Shown in pieces: positions 18,340 to 27,583 of a stretch of 64,000 nt of DNA. Below the pieces are notes generated by a model that was given only the letters and a program-made list of their open reading frames with translations, ran no database searches and had not been told where the DNA came from. Location of the stretch: NCBI GenBank assembly GCA_905181865.1, contig CAJIZG010000002.1, positions 62,001 to 126,000 of the forward strand. Reading direction: 5' to 3'. Numbering within the stretch: position 1 is the first letter of the stretch; the number at the start of each line of letters is the position of its first letter. The translations under genes were made by a program, and so were the position numbers. The DNA comes from Urechidicola croceus. GTDB lineage: Bacteria; Bacteroidota; Bacteroidia; Flavobacteriales; Flavobacteriaceae.

Positions 18340-18775
18340 TCAATGTACTTTTTTATCTTTTTTTCATACAATTTGATCCATTCTTTAGCAGGTATTTTTG
18401 AGACCAATTCTCCAATGAGTTCGAAGGGAATATCTTGTATGTTTTTAAATCGAATACAACTTTTCATATCTAGTATCCTTTTACTATACTGAGGAAATTC
18501 AGAGATAAACCATTCAAATAAGTTTTTATTCGCATAAATTCCCATGCGGTACAACCCAATAACGTTTTTTTGTGAAGCCAGATTGAAGACGGTAATGGTA
18601 GTTTTGGGTTGTAATGATATCCATTTGGATAAATCTGATGCAATACATGATCGCTAAGTATTCCATAACCCATAACAGTTTCAAAGGCTAGAGGAATATT
18701 CTATTGAATTATCTTTCTGCGATCTTCAAGCAATTCTTTTATATAATCTTTCGGAGTATTCGCTTTAGAATTCAT
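18340..18775 (-). pseudogene. DUF1801 (YdhG-like) protein, frameshifted
   Basis: From an ATG at 18775 the minus strand reads MNSKANTPKDYIKELLEDR, then meets a stop. Further pieces in other frames, YHYNPKLPLPSSIWL, MGIYANKNLFEWFISEFPQY and SCIRFKNIQDIPFELIGEL, follow in the order of intact DUF1801 proteins. At least two frame changes and one stop separate them, so no functional protein can be made. Confidence 0.8.
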
Positions 18776-18800
18776 AAATAATTGTTAGTAGCTAAAGTTC

Positions 18801-19736
18801 TTAAAAATTACGTTTTATCTTCGTTACAATTGTTTGTGCCAATTTAATTTTAGATGTTACCGTCCATCCCGCAACGTGCGGTGAAAGAAGCACATTTTGA
18901 GCCTTAATTAAGTATTTAAAGGCTGGAGGAAATGAATCGTCCTCAAAGAGATTTTCGAACGAGGTTTTTTCATATTCAAGAACATCCAATCCAGCACCTA
19001 TTATTTTTCCTGATTTCAATGCCTGAACTAAATCTTCGGTTTTTATGGCTGTTCCTCTTGCAGTATTTAGAATCCAAAATGGTTTAGCGAAATTATTTAT
19101 AAATTTAGAATCAACCATGTAATGAGACAACTTATTAAAAGGAGTATGCAAACTTAAAACATCCGTTTTTTCTTGTAATTCGTTTAATGAAACTTGTTTG
19201 CAATGATCATCTGAAACACTATTTTTTATATCGTAACAAATAACTTCAACGTCAAAGCCATATAATTTTTTAGCGAAAGATTTCCCCATATTCCCATAGC
19301 CAATTAAGCCTATCGTAAGCCCTTCCAACTCAATACCTCTATTATCTTCACGCAACCATTTCCCCTGTCGAATTTCTCTATCAGCCTTATTCATTTTATT
19401 AAATAATGATAAAAGCATCCCAAGTGTATGCTCTCCTACGGCGTTTCTATTGCCTTCTGGAGCTGCAATCAATTTGATTCCCTTTGTTTCGGCATAATCA
19501 CAATCAATACTTTCTAGTCCAGCGCCAACTCTTGCAATAAATTTTAGATGGGCGGCAGCATCAATAAATTGCTTGTCAATTTTAAATCGACTTCGAATTA
19601 CAATACCGTCATACGCTGAAATTTTTTGTTCGACTTGAACTTTTGATGACAAATAGTCCTCATCATTTTGGTGTCCCAAATCGTTTAATTGATCAATGAG
19701 TGATGAATGATTAGTGTCGAGGTGTAGAATTCTCAT
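18801..19736 (-). CDS. D-2-hydroxyacid dehydrogenase (NAD-dependent)
   Basis: 311-residue member of the D-isomer-specific 2-hydroxyacid dehydrogenase family, related to SerA. The NAD-binding glycine motif is GLIGYGNMGKSFA near residues 138-150. Catalytic residues appear in order: Arg in ILNTARGTAIK, Glu in LDVLEYE and His in LSPHVAGWT. It lacks the ACT domain of many phosphoglycerate dehydrogenases. The substrate could be phosphoglycerate, glyoxylate/hydroxypyruvate or a related keto acid. It lies 36 bp downstream of panB and is probably co-transcribed with it; a reductase for ketopantoate would fit the location but that is speculation. Confidence 0.88.
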   Translation of the reverse strand: MRILHLDTNHSSLIDQLNDLGHQNDEDYLSSKVQVEQKISAYDGIVIRSRFKIDKQFIDAAAHLKFIARVGAGLESIDCDYAETKGIKLIAAPEGNRNAVGEHTLGMLLSLFNKMNKADREIRQGKWLREDNRGIELEGLTIGLIGYGNMGKSFAKKLYGFDVEVICYDIKNSVSDDHCKQVSLNELQEKTDVLSLHTPFNKLSHYMVDSKFINNFAKPFWILNTARGTAIKTEDLVQALKSGKIIGAGLDVLEYEKTSFENLFEDDSFPPAFKYLIKAQNVLLSPHVAGWTVTSKIKLAQTIVTKIKRNF

Positions 19737-19772
19737 TTCATATATATTAGATTATTGGATAAAAGGGCAACA

Positions 19773-20591
19773 CTAATACTGCTCTTTATCGTTTGGAAAA
19801 TCTACACTTTTAACATCTTTAATATAACTTTTAAAGGCATTGGACATATCATCGTAAAGATTTAAATAGCGACGTAAAAAACGAGGATTGAATTCATGTG
19901 TCATTCCAATCATATCATGCGTCACTAAAACTTGCCCATCAACACCAGCTCCAGCTCCAATTCCAATTACTGGAATCGTTAAACTCTCTGCAATTTCTTT
20001 CGCCAATTTCGCCGGAACTTTTTCAAGTACTATTGCGAAACACCCCAATTTTTCCAATAACTTTGAGTCGTGCCTTAATTTATCGGCTTCCTCCTCTTCC
20101 TTTGCTCTAACCGTATAGGTCCCAAATTTATAAATAGATTGAGGCGTCAATCCAAGGTGACCCATCACCGGAATACCCGCATTTAAAATTCTTTTTATAG
20201 ATTCTTTAATTTCTTTTCCTCCTTCCATTTTAACAGAATGACCGCGACTTTCTTTCAAAATTCTAATTGCAGAACGCAGCGCTTCTTTAGGGTCAGATTG
20301 ATAACTTCCAAAAGGTAAATCTACCACTACCAAACTTCTATTTGCAGCACGTACAACGGAACTTGCGTGATAAATCATTTGATCTAAAGTAATTGGAACC
20401 GTCGTTTCATGCCCAGCCATAACATTTGAAGCTGAATCACCTACAAGAATCACGTCTACCCCAGCACTATCAACAATTTTGGCCATAGTATAGTCGTAAG
20501 CAGTTAACATAGAGATTTTCTCATTGTTACTTTTCATATCTATCAAAGATTTAACCGTAACTCGCCTATACTCGTTTTTTGCTACTGACAT
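19773..20591 (-). CDS. panB: 3-methyl-2-oxobutanoate hydroxymethyltransferase
   Basis: PanB, 272 residues, transfers a hydroxymethyl group from methylene-tetrahydrofolate to 2-oxoisovalerate to give ketopantoate, the first committed step of pantothenate and CoA synthesis. Family motifs are [26 protein letters not shown] (magnesium-binding Asp), [14 protein letters not shown] and [14 protein letters not shown]. Length is normal. It is the first gene of a two-gene minus-strand unit with the hydroxyacid dehydrogenase; no other pantothenate genes are nearby. Confidence 0.95.
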   Translation of the reverse strand: MSVAKNEYRRVTVKSLIDMKSNNEKISMLTAYDYTMAKIVDSAGVDVILVGDSASNVMAGHETTVPITLDQMIYHASSVVRAANRSLVVVDLPFGSYQSDPKEALRSAIRILKESRGHSVKMEGGKEIKESIKRILNAGIPVMGHLGLTPQSIYKFGTYTVRAKEEEEADKLRHDSKLLEKLGCFAIVLEKVPAKLAKEIAESLTIPVIGIGAGAGVDGQVLVTHDMIGMTHEFNPRFLRRYLNLYDDMSNAFKSYIKDVKSVDFPNDKEQY

Positions 20592-20761
20592 TTTCAGAAT
20601 ATTTTAGAATGTAAAAATAGTAAAAATTAAAAGAGTTCATTAAATATTCCATCTAGTAAAAAAGAGCTTATCTATAGTACTATAAATCTTAATTATTGAA
20701 AATTTATTCTTTACAAAATGTTATTGACTAATTTCATACATTGTTAAACTAGTAAAAAAAA

Positions 20762-21331
20762 ATGTCCACAGAAATTGAACATACTTTAAACTCGGAAAAA
20801 TGGGTCCAATTATATTCCGATTATTTATATAATTATACGATTACTCGTGTAAATAATAAGGACCTCGCTAAAGATTTGGTTCAAGAAACATTTTTCGCCG
20901 GATTAAAGTCCATGAAAAATTTTCAAGGAAGGGCTAGTGAACGTACTTGGTTAGTTTCCATACTCAAACGTAAAATCATAGATTATTATCGTAAAATAAA
21001 TTCGAGAAAAGGAAAAGCAGAAGTTCGCATGAATTTTTACAAGGAAGGGGATAATAATGGCGAATGGCTCGAAGAAAGAGTTCCAAACACTTGGTCTGAT
21101 GATGCTGATAAAGACATTGAAAATGACGAATTAAAAGCGGCGTTGAAGCAATGTATAGATAAACTTCCTGAAAAATATCGAATGGTTTTTACAATGAAAA
21201 CAATACAAGGTTTTGAAACTGAAGAAATTTGTAAGGAACTAGAAATAACATCGTCAAATCTATGGGTTATAATTCATAGAGCTAGAACTCAATTGAGGAG
21301 ATGTATGGAGGATAATTGGTTTAATAATTAA
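20762..21331 (+). CDS. ECF-type RNA polymerase sigma factor
   Basis: 189-residue sigma-70 family protein with region 2 (about residues 20-85, including DLVQETFFAGLKSMKNFQGRA, which contacts the -10 element and core) and region 4 (about 125-180, LPEKYRMVFTMKTIQGFETEEICKELEI, the -35 helix-turn-helix). No region 1 or 3, as usual for ECF factors. The next gene, 8 bp downstream, encodes a tiny protein with an HxxxCxxC zinc motif, the arrangement expected for an ECF sigma and its anti-sigma. Confidence 0.9.
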   Translation: MSTEIEHTLNSEKWVQLYSDYLYNYTITRVNNKDLAKDLVQETFFAGLKSMKNFQGRASERTWLVSILKRKIIDYYRKINSRKGKAEVRMNFYKEGDNNGEWLEERVPNTWSDDADKDIENDELKAALKQCIDKLPEKYRMVFTMKTIQGFETEEICKELEITSSNLWVIIHRARTQLRRCMEDNWFNN

Positions 21332-21339
21332 TAGCGAGT

Positions 21340-21603
21340 ATGGGTAAGAATTTTATTTCTTGTGAAAAGGCTACCACTATTTGTGATAAAAGCCAATATG
21401 GAGAAGCAAGTTTTCGCGAAATCCTTAAGTTAAAAATTCATTTTATTTTCTGTAAAATTTGTAAGTGTTATAGCAGCCAAAATAGTTTATTGACTAAATT
21501 ATTTGGAAACTATTGCAAAGGACTTTGCAAAAAAGAAAAAGTTCTCTGTAGCGAAGACAAAGAAATAATGAAAACTTATTTGAAAGAAAAAATGGAAGAG
21601 TAA
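21340..21603 (+). CDS. Small Cys-rich protein, putative zinc-binding anti-sigma factor
   Basis: 87 residues, no membrane segment. His34-x3-Cys38-x2-Cys41 (IHFIFCKIC) matches the zinc motif of ZAS anti-sigma domains, and Cys8 (ISCEKATTIC) could complete the site. It starts 8 bp after the ECF sigma stop, so the two are probably co-translated. In known pairs such a protein holds the sigma inactive and releases it when the cysteines are oxidised or when a signal arrives. Lack of a transmembrane helix suggests a soluble, cytoplasmic sensor. Function is inferred from motif and position. Confidence 0.7.
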   Translation: MGKNFISCEKATTICDKSQYGEASFREILKLKIHFIFCKICKCYSSQNSLLTKLFGNYCKGLCKKEKVLCSEDKEIMKTYLKEKMEE

Positions 21604-21641
21604 ACGCAATGCTTTGCTTTCTATAGAATTTAAAAATTAAT

Positions 21642-22283
21642 ATGGATTTTTTGTCTGAAAAACTGGATGAGTACGTTTTGAATCATTCACAAAAAGAACC
21701 TCAAATTTTACAAGAACTTAATCAAGAAACCTGGCAAAAAGTACTAGTTCCACGTATGTTAAGTGGACACTTTCAAGGTAGGGTTTTATCTATGATTTCA
21801 AAATTAATTCAGCCAACCTCGATTTTAGAAATTGGAACTTATACGGGATATTCTGCCTTGTGTTTAGCTGAAGGAATGAAACAGGATGGATCTTTACATA
21901 CCATAGATAGAAATGAAGAATTATATGATTTACAAAAGAAATATTTTGACAAGTCCGACTTCAAGAGTCAAATACACCAATATGTAGGAAATGCTTTAGA
22001 AGTTATTCCGAAAATTAAAGTACAGTTTGATTTAGTATTTATTGATGCGGATAAAAGCAACTATGCAAACTACTTCCATTTAATTATGGAAAAAATGAAT
22101 AAAGGAGGCGTTATTTTATCAGATAATGTACTATGGAGCGGTAAAATTATTGAGAAATTTGATCCCAAGGATACCGACACTGCAGCACTCCTAAAATATA
22201 ACAAATTGTTAAGTACAGATACTAGAATTGAAACCGTTTTATTGCCAATTCGTGATGGACTAACAATAAGTAGAGTGATTTAG
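21642..22283 (+). CDS. O-methyltransferase (COMT-like, SAM-dependent)
   Basis: 213-residue class I methyltransferase of the caffeoyl-CoA/catechol O-methyltransferase family. The SAM-binding motif ILEIGTYTGYSALCLAEGM is near residues 64-82, LHTIDRNEEL marks the acidic loop, and the metal-dependent site is in LVFIDADKSNYANY and ILSDNVLWSGKI. It probably methylates a hydroxyl on a small catechol-like molecule. It is 38 bp behind the small anti-sigma-like gene and may belong to the same transcript. Confidence 0.88.
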   Translation: MDFLSEKLDEYVLNHSQKEPQILQELNQETWQKVLVPRMLSGHFQGRVLSMISKLIQPTSILEIGTYTGYSALCLAEGMKQDGSLHTIDRNEELYDLQKKYFDKSDFKSQIHQYVGNALEVIPKIKVQFDLVFIDADKSNYANYFHLIMEKMNKGGVILSDNVLWSGKIIEKFDPKDTDTAALLKYNKLLSTDTRIETVLLPIRDGLTISRVI

Positions 22284-22289
22284 GAATGA

Positions 22290-22559
22290 TTAAAGTCTTT
22301 TAATAGGCCCAGTCATATCGTCGATATTGTCCTTAACTTTGTCTATTCCTTTTTTAATATCTTTAGTGAAATCAGTATCTATCCCCTGTTTATCGGCACT
22401 CTTTTTTATTTCAGTTTTAATATCATTCGTCGCATCCTTAACTTGACGCATCGTCTTTCCCAAACCTCGAGCAATCTCAGGTATTTTATCTGCGCCAAAT
22501 AACATCACCACAATAAGAATGATAATAAAAATTTCGGGACCGCTTATAAATAAAAACAT
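22290..22559 (-). CDS. tatA: Twin-arginine translocase subunit TatA/E
   Basis: 89 residues: one N-terminal membrane helix (about 5-22), the hinge FGADKIPEIARGLGK with the conserved Phe-Gly, then an amphipathic helix and a charged tail, the normal TatA plan. TatA forms the protein-conducting part of the Tat pore for folded proteins. tatC is not in the window. A likely client here is the FAD oxidoreductase at 1184-2539. Confidence 0.92.
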   Translation of the reverse strand: MFLFISGPEIFIIILIVVMLFGADKIPEIARGLGKTMRQVKDATNDIKTEIKKSADKQGIDTDFTKDIKKGIDKVKDNIDDMTGPIKRL

Positions 22560-22747
22560 AATAAAATATTAGGCAGTAAATATAAAAAAATTAAATCAAT
22601 TTTACTTGCCGATTGTACATAACAATGCGCCCTGCAATAGAAATATTTAAACTTAAAACAGATTTGAATTTTACCGAAAAGAGAGATGTTTAAATGACGG
22701 AGCTTGTCCGACCATCATCTTTAACTTCTAAAGGAGAAACAGGATCT

Positions 22748-23014
22748 CTAGGATGCATAAATGTTTCTAGTGGCACTCCTCTTATCAGCGAATTGAACTC
22801 TTACTAAAAGAGTTCCTTTAGGTAGCTTTTTACAAAAATTATCGAAGTTTTCATACTGAGAATAAGGCATAGTCCCAACTGACTTATGTGTACCGCAAAC
22901 GTGCTTAGCATAACGACTACCAATTGTATAAATAAAACGTGCGTTTAAGTTTTGAAGAACGCCATAACCTTCCTGAATTTTCGAGTATTGTATCATTTTC
23001 AATCCCAATACCAA
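22748..23014 (-). CDS. Hypothetical protein, possibly a remnant
   Basis: Up to 88 residues with no family I recognise. The part from MIQYSKIQEGYGVLQNLNA onward is well-formed coding sequence (balanced composition, GTHKSVGTMPYSQYENF, KKLPKGTLLVRVQFADKR). Near the 3' end another frame becomes open (reading HPRDPVSPLEVKDDGR down to about 22695), which suggests a frameshift and a once longer protein. Either a short real gene or a truncated one. Confidence 0.4.
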   Translation of the reverse strand: MVLGLKMIQYSKIQEGYGVLQNLNARFIYTIGSRYAKHVCGTHKSVGTMPYSQYENFDNFCKKLPKGTLLVRVQFADKRSATRNIYAS

Positions 23015-23031
23015 AAAAATCTTATTCTAAA

Positions 23032-23655
23032 TTATGAATCATTCTCCTTGGGGTAAATTGACGGAAGTGATATGTTAAACATTACAGCAAGAATTCGAGA
23101 AACAATAATAAATATTATTGGTATTATTTGTAGATAAGGATTGCTTACATTGAAATGAATTAAAACTAAATATATTCCTCCACCTCCGATACTTGCCGTT
23201 GCATAAATCTCTTTTCTGAAAATCACGGGTATTTCATTAACAACAACATCTCTAATAACACCACCAAAAATACCTGTAATAGTTCCCAATAAAACACAAA
23301 CTATGGGGATCAAATTTGCGTCCAAACCTATCTGAACTCCAGTAATAGTGAACAAGCCAAGTCCAACGGAGTCATAAAAAAACAGGGGTTTGTTAAAGAA
23401 ATTTAATCTTTCTTTTAAAATAATTGCAATCGTTATTCCAGCAATAACTGCATAAATAATAGTGATGTCATATAGCCAAAAAACATCTCTTTCGGCAAGT
23501 AACATATCTCGAATGGTTCCACCACCAACGGCAGTTATAAACCCTACGATCAGAACCCCAAAAGGATCTAATTTTTTCCTAATAGCAACCAAAGCTCCTG
23601 AAATTGCAAATACAAAGGAGCCAACGAAATTGATATGTTCTATAATTATTTCCAT
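23032..23655 (-). CDS. TRIC-family (YadS/UPF0126) cation channel
   Basis: 207-residue integral membrane protein. It is built from two similar halves, each with a glycine-rich GGG(T/V)IRD motif: GGGTIRDMLL near residues 44-53 and GGVIRDVVVNE near 130-140. This internal repeat and about seven hydrophobic helices define the bacterial trimeric intracellular cation channel family, thought to pass potassium or other small cations. It lies 38 bp downstream of mutS in the same direction, probably without a functional link. Confidence 0.88.
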   Translation of the reverse strand: MEIIIEHINFVGSFVFAISGALVAIRKKLDPFGVLIVGFITAVGGGTIRDMLLAERDVFWLYDITIIYAVIAGITIAIILKERLNFFNKPLFFYDSVGLGLFTITGVQIGLDANLIPIVCVLLGTITGIFGGVIRDVVVNEIPVIFRKEIYATASIGGGGIYLVLIHFNVSNPYLQIIPIIFIIVSRILAVMFNISLPSIYPKENDS

Positions 23656-23693
23656 AAATGATACTTTGTTTAAAGAGGTTCAAAATACTAAAA

Positions 23694-26300
23694 TTACTTC
23701 GTCGTCAACATGCGTTTGATTTCATTCAATTTCATCAAAGCCTCAATGGGAGTTAATGTATCAATATTGGTTGATAAAATTTCATCTTTAATGTTCTCCA
23801 ACAACGGATCGTCTAATTTAAAGAAACTTAATTGCACATCTTCCTCTTCTTGAGCCTGCTTTAGTTTGTCCTTAATTTCATCTGATGAATGACTGTGCTC
23901 CAATTTTCTCAACATTTTATTCGCTCTATGAATAACAGGGCTTGGCATCCCTGCCAATTTTGCTACATGAATTCCAAAACTATGCTCAGAACCTCCCGCC
24001 ACTAATTTTCGTAGGAAAATCACGTTATCCTTTAATTCTTTTACAGAAACATTAAAATTTTTGACGCGATTAAAAGTTTCACTCATATCGTTCAATTCAT
24101 GATAATGCGTAGCAAATAATGTTTTTGCTTTTGTAGGGTGCTCATGCAGATATTCTGCAATTGCCCATGCGATTGAAATCCCATCATAAGTACTCGTTCC
24201 TCTACCAATTTCATCTAATAGGATTAAACTTCGTTCAGAAAGATTATTCAAAATACTCGAAGTCTCATTCATCTCGACCATAAAAGTAGATTCTCCCATT
24301 GAAATATTATCACTGGCTCCAACCCGCGTAAAAATCTTATCTACAACGCCAATTGTCGCATTTTGTGCGGGTACATAACTTCCCATTTGCGCCAATAAAA
24401 CAATCAATGCAGTCTGACGTAAAATAGCAGATTTACCACTCATATTTGGCCCGGTAATCATAATAATTTGTTGCAGCGTTCTATTCAATACCACATCGTT
24501 TGCAATATATTCTTCACCCAGTGGCAATTGCTTTTCAATGACTGGATGACGTCCATTCTTAATGGTAATATCCGTGCTTTCGTCAATCGTAGGACACACA
24601 TAATTGCTTTCCTTGGCCGTTTGAACAAAGGAGCACAAACAATCTAACTGCGCCACAAGTTGTGCATTTCGCTGAACAGGTTGAATAAACTTGATTAAAA
24701 ATTGCACCAATTGATCGAACAACTCATGTTCCAATTGCCCAATTTTCTCTTCTGCACTTAATATTTTTGATTCATACTCTTTAAGTTCTTCGGTTATGTA
24801 GCGTTCAGCATTTACCAAGGTTTGCTTACGAATCCACTCTTCGGGAACTTTATCTTTATGCGTATTTCTAACTTCTATGTAGTAGCCAAATACATTATTA
24901 AACGCAATCTTCAAAGATGAAATACCAGTGCGTTCTATTTCGCGCTGTAACATTTTATCCAAATATGATTTTCCAGATGTCGAAATGTCTCGCAACTCAT
25001 CCAGTTCTTTAGATATTCCTGATGCGATTGTATTTCCCTTATTGATATTTACAGGCGCATCTTCGTTCAACATTTGCAAGACCCTCTCAATCAATAAAGT
25101 ACAATCATCAAGTTCTGTACCTATATTTTTTAATGCATCATTTGTAGTTTCAGTTGCACCCTGTTTTATGGGTAAAATAGCTTTCAATGAATTCTTAAGT
25201 AATACGACTTCCTTCGGGCTTATTTTACCAGTAGCAACTTTTGAAATCAATCGTTCTATATCACTAATCTGTTTGATTTGATAGGTGAATATCTCAAACA
25301 AATCATCGTCATTGATTAGGTGTTTTACCACTTCTTGGCGCTGCTTTATTTCTACAGCATTTTTTAAGGGTAAAGCCAACCAACGTTTTAATAAGCGGCC
25401 ACCCATGGGTGAAATGGTTTGATCGATAATATCTAACAATGTAACGGCATCAAGAGAATTAGGAACATACAATTCTAAATTCCGAATTGTAAACCGGTCC
25501 ATCCACACATAATTATCTTCTGATATTCGCTGAATATTGGTAATATGTGCTAGTTTGTTGTGTTGGGTTTCTGAAAGGTAATACAGCACGGCTCCCGCAG
25601 CAATTACTCCTTCTTCTAAACGATCAATTCCGAACCCTTTTAAACTCCCAACTTGAAAATGATTGGTCAAACTTTCGAGTGCATAATCCGATTGAAAAAC
25701 CCAATCATCCAAGTAAAAAACATTAAAGCGTTCTCCGTAATGTTCTGAGAATTTCACTTTGTGTTGTTTTTGCACCAACACTTCGCTAGGACTGAAATTC
25801 TGCAATAGTTTATCGATGTATTCTACCGTCCCTTGTGCGGTTAAATATTCTCCTGTCGATACGTCTAAAAAAGAAACACCTAGTTGCTTTTTATCAAAAT
25901 GTACTGCCGCTAAAAAGTTGTTAGACTTCGCATTTAGCACTTCATCATTCAATGCAACACCCGGAGTTACCAACTCGGTTACACCTCTTTTTACAATGGT
26001 TTTAGTTTTTTTTGGATCTTCTAACTGATCGCAAATAGCGACTCTACAACCTGCTTTTACCAATTTTGGCAAATAGGTATTCAGAGAATGATGCGGAAAA
26101 CCGGCTAAGGCGGTTTCAGTTTCACTACCCGCACCTCTTTTTGTTAATACAATACCTAAAATTTTGGATGCTTTTACAGCATCCTGACCAAAAGTCTCAT
26201 AAAAATCGCCAACTCTAAAAAGTAACATCGCATCAGGATATTTCATCTTGATTGCGTTGTATTGTTTCATTAAAGGAGTGACTTTTTTTGCTTTTGCCAA
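23694..26300 (-). CDS. mutS: DNA mismatch repair protein MutS
   Basis: 868 residues. The mismatch-recognition domain begins near residue 5 with PLMKQYNAIKMKYPDAMLLF and includes the Phe-x-Glu wedge in VGDFYETFG. The ATPase has Walker A GPNMSGKSAIL near residue 615, the DEIGRGTSTYDG Walker B region and the ATHYHEL switch. The C-terminal clamp and dimerisation tail are present, so the length is normal. It recognises mispairs and small loops and recruits MutL, which is not in the window. Confidence 0.97.
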   Translation of the reverse strand: MAKAKKVTPLMKQYNAIKMKYPDAMLLFRVGDFYETFGQDAVKASKILGIVLTKRGAGSETETALAGFPHHSLNTYLPKLVKAGCRVAICDQLEDPKKTKTIVKRGVTELVTPGVALNDEVLNAKSNNFLAAVHFDKKQLGVSFLDVSTGEYLTAQGTVEYIDKLLQNFSPSEVLVQKQHKVKFSEHYGERFNVFYLDDWVFQSDYALESLTNHFQVGSLKGFGIDRLEEGVIAAGAVLYYLSETQHNKLAHITNIQRISEDNYVWMDRFTIRNLELYVPNSLDAVTLLDIIDQTISPMGGRLLKRWLALPLKNAVEIKQRQEVVKHLINDDDLFEIFTYQIKQISDIERLISKVATGKISPKEVVLLKNSLKAILPIKQGATETTNDALKNIGTELDDCTLLIERVLQMLNEDAPVNINKGNTIASGISKELDELRDISTSGKSYLDKMLQREIERTGISSLKIAFNNVFGYYIEVRNTHKDKVPEEWIRKQTLVNAERYITEELKEYESKILSAEEKIGQLEHELFDQLVQFLIKFIQPVQRNAQLVAQLDCLCSFVQTAKESNYVCPTIDESTDITIKNGRHPVIEKQLPLGEEYIANDVVLNRTLQQIIMITGPNMSGKSAILRQTALIVLLAQMGSYVPAQNATIGVVDKIFTRVGASDNISMGESTFMVEMNETSSILNNLSERSLILLDEIGRGTSTYDGISIAWAIAEYLHEHPTKAKTLFATHYHELNDMSETFNRVKNFNVSVKELKDNVIFLRKLVAGGSEHSFGIHVAKLAGMPSPVIHRANKMLRKLEHSHSSDEIKDKLKQAQEEEDVQLSFFKLDDPLLENIKDEILSTNIDTLTPIEALMKLNEIKRMLTTK

Positions 26301-26440
26301 AGTTGTAGTTGTTAAAGAGTAAAAGGCGAATTTACATTATTTTTTTAGGTTGAAAAAGTGTGCTTTTAGGTTTTCGTCAATTAATTTTAATTTTGAAAAA
26401 TGGTGCGTGATTTTCGATTAAATTTGCACTTGAATTTCAT

Positions 26441-26520
26441 TCAGTTATCATTCTTGCGAAAGTTAGAATCCAAACTAGGTGTTAAACTAGATTCCTGCCT
26501 TCTCAGGAAGGATAATTTTT
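26441..26520. repeat. Short flavobacterial palindromic repeat upstream of the TrmH gene
   Basis: Two arms, ATTCTTGCGAAAGTTAGAAT and GATTCCTGCCTTCTCAGGAA, are degenerate inverted copies of the CATTCCTGCGAAGGCAGGAAT type of intergenic repeat. A related piece is at 63864-63886. Confidence 0.5.
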
Positions 26521-26524
26521 ATTT

Positions 26525-27055
26525 ATGAGAAAACTAAAAAATAGCGAATTAAACAGAATTGACGCTGCAGCGTTTAAACAAATAAGTAAAATTCCGTTGA
26601 TCGTAATTCTAGATAATATCAGGAGTTTAAATAATATTGGCTCTGTTTTTAGAACGAGTGACGCTTTTGTTATTGAGAAAATTTATCTGTGTGGAATCAC
26701 AGCACAACCTCCTCATAAAGAAATTCATAAAACGGCTTTGGGCGCTACAGAATCTGTAGACTGGGAATATAAAGAAGATACAGTTTCACTAGTGTCAGAC
26801 TTGAAAAAATCTGGATTCATAATTGCATCAATTGAGCAAGCCGAAAATTCAACAATGCTGCAAAATTTTGAAGTTGACTCAAATAAAAAGTATGCGATTG
26901 TTTTTGGAAACGAAGTAAAGGGTGTACAACAAGAAGTTGTCTCTAACTCAGATTATTGTATTGAAATTCCACAATTTGGAACCAAGCACTCACTGAATAT
27001 TTCTGTGAGTTGTGGTGTGGTTTTTTGGGACTTATTTAAGAAGATGCGATTTTAG
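26525..27055 (+). CDS. TrmH/SpoU-family RNA 2'-O-methyltransferase
   Basis: 176 residues of the SPOUT knot superfamily. Motif 1 (NIRSLNNIGSVFRTSDAF, near residues 30-47), motif 2 (IVFGNEVKGVQ, about 124-134) and motif 3 (SLNISVSCGVVFWDLF at the C-terminus) form the trefoil-knot SAM site. The missing N-terminal extension suggests a short tRNA or rRNA ribose methyltransferase; the target nucleotide cannot be told. It diverges from mutS over a repeat-bearing gap. Confidence 0.9.
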   Translation: MRKLKNSELNRIDAAAFKQISKIPLIVILDNIRSLNNIGSVFRTSDAFVIEKIYLCGITAQPPHKEIHKTALGATESVDWEYKEDTVSLVSDLKKSGFIIASIEQAENSTMLQNFEVDSNKKYAIVFGNEVKGVQQEVVSNSDYCIEIPQFGTKHSLNISVSCGVVFWDLFKKMRF

Positions 27056-27274
27056 AGGTTGAGAAGTGGTTTCTTATTCTGTTTACTTTTTTACTATTTC
27101 TTGTTGATTTCAACTATTTTATTTTTTATAATAATTTGATAATTAAATTCTCATGTATTATTAAAGGATATAATTTATTCGAAGTGAGTTAATGTTTACT
27201 GATTTTTTTATAGAATACCTTTTCCCAAATATACCAGTATTATTGAGCAATCGCTTATTGTTTCCAATAACTGT

Positions 27275-27499
27275 TCATTCTATAATTTCGTAATCAATAC
27301 TTAGTTTTCGCAAAGCTCTTAAAGCAGAACCCGTGTTTTTATCTTCTACCTCAATATCTACAGCGTCTCCTTCTAAGAGTATCTCTGTAAGTTCATTCGA
27401 CAAAGATCCATCAATATTAGATGAAATTTCTGTAATACATTTGGCGATCGCTCTTCTATCTGGCCTCTGAACATCACAAGACAATAAGTTTAATTTCAT
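27275..27499 (-). CDS. Small conserved-looking hypothetical protein
   Basis: 74 residues, acidic C-terminal half, no membrane segment. Composition and codon use look normal and the ending LRALRKLSIDYEIIE follows a compact alpha/beta pattern. I do not recognise the family. The 219 bp between it and the TrmH gene hold nothing I can identify. It is followed upstream (higher coordinates) by the group II intron. Confidence 0.55.
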   Translation of the reverse strand: MKLNLLSCDVQRPDRRAIAKCITEISSNIDGSLSNELTEILLEGDAVDIEVEDKNTGSALRALRKLSIDYEIIE

Positions 27500-27583
27500 A
27501 ATAGTAATTTATTAATGCAATATACTAAAGTTGAGATCAGTAAGTCTGGATTATACTTCAATTTAATGACGCATATTTTTATA

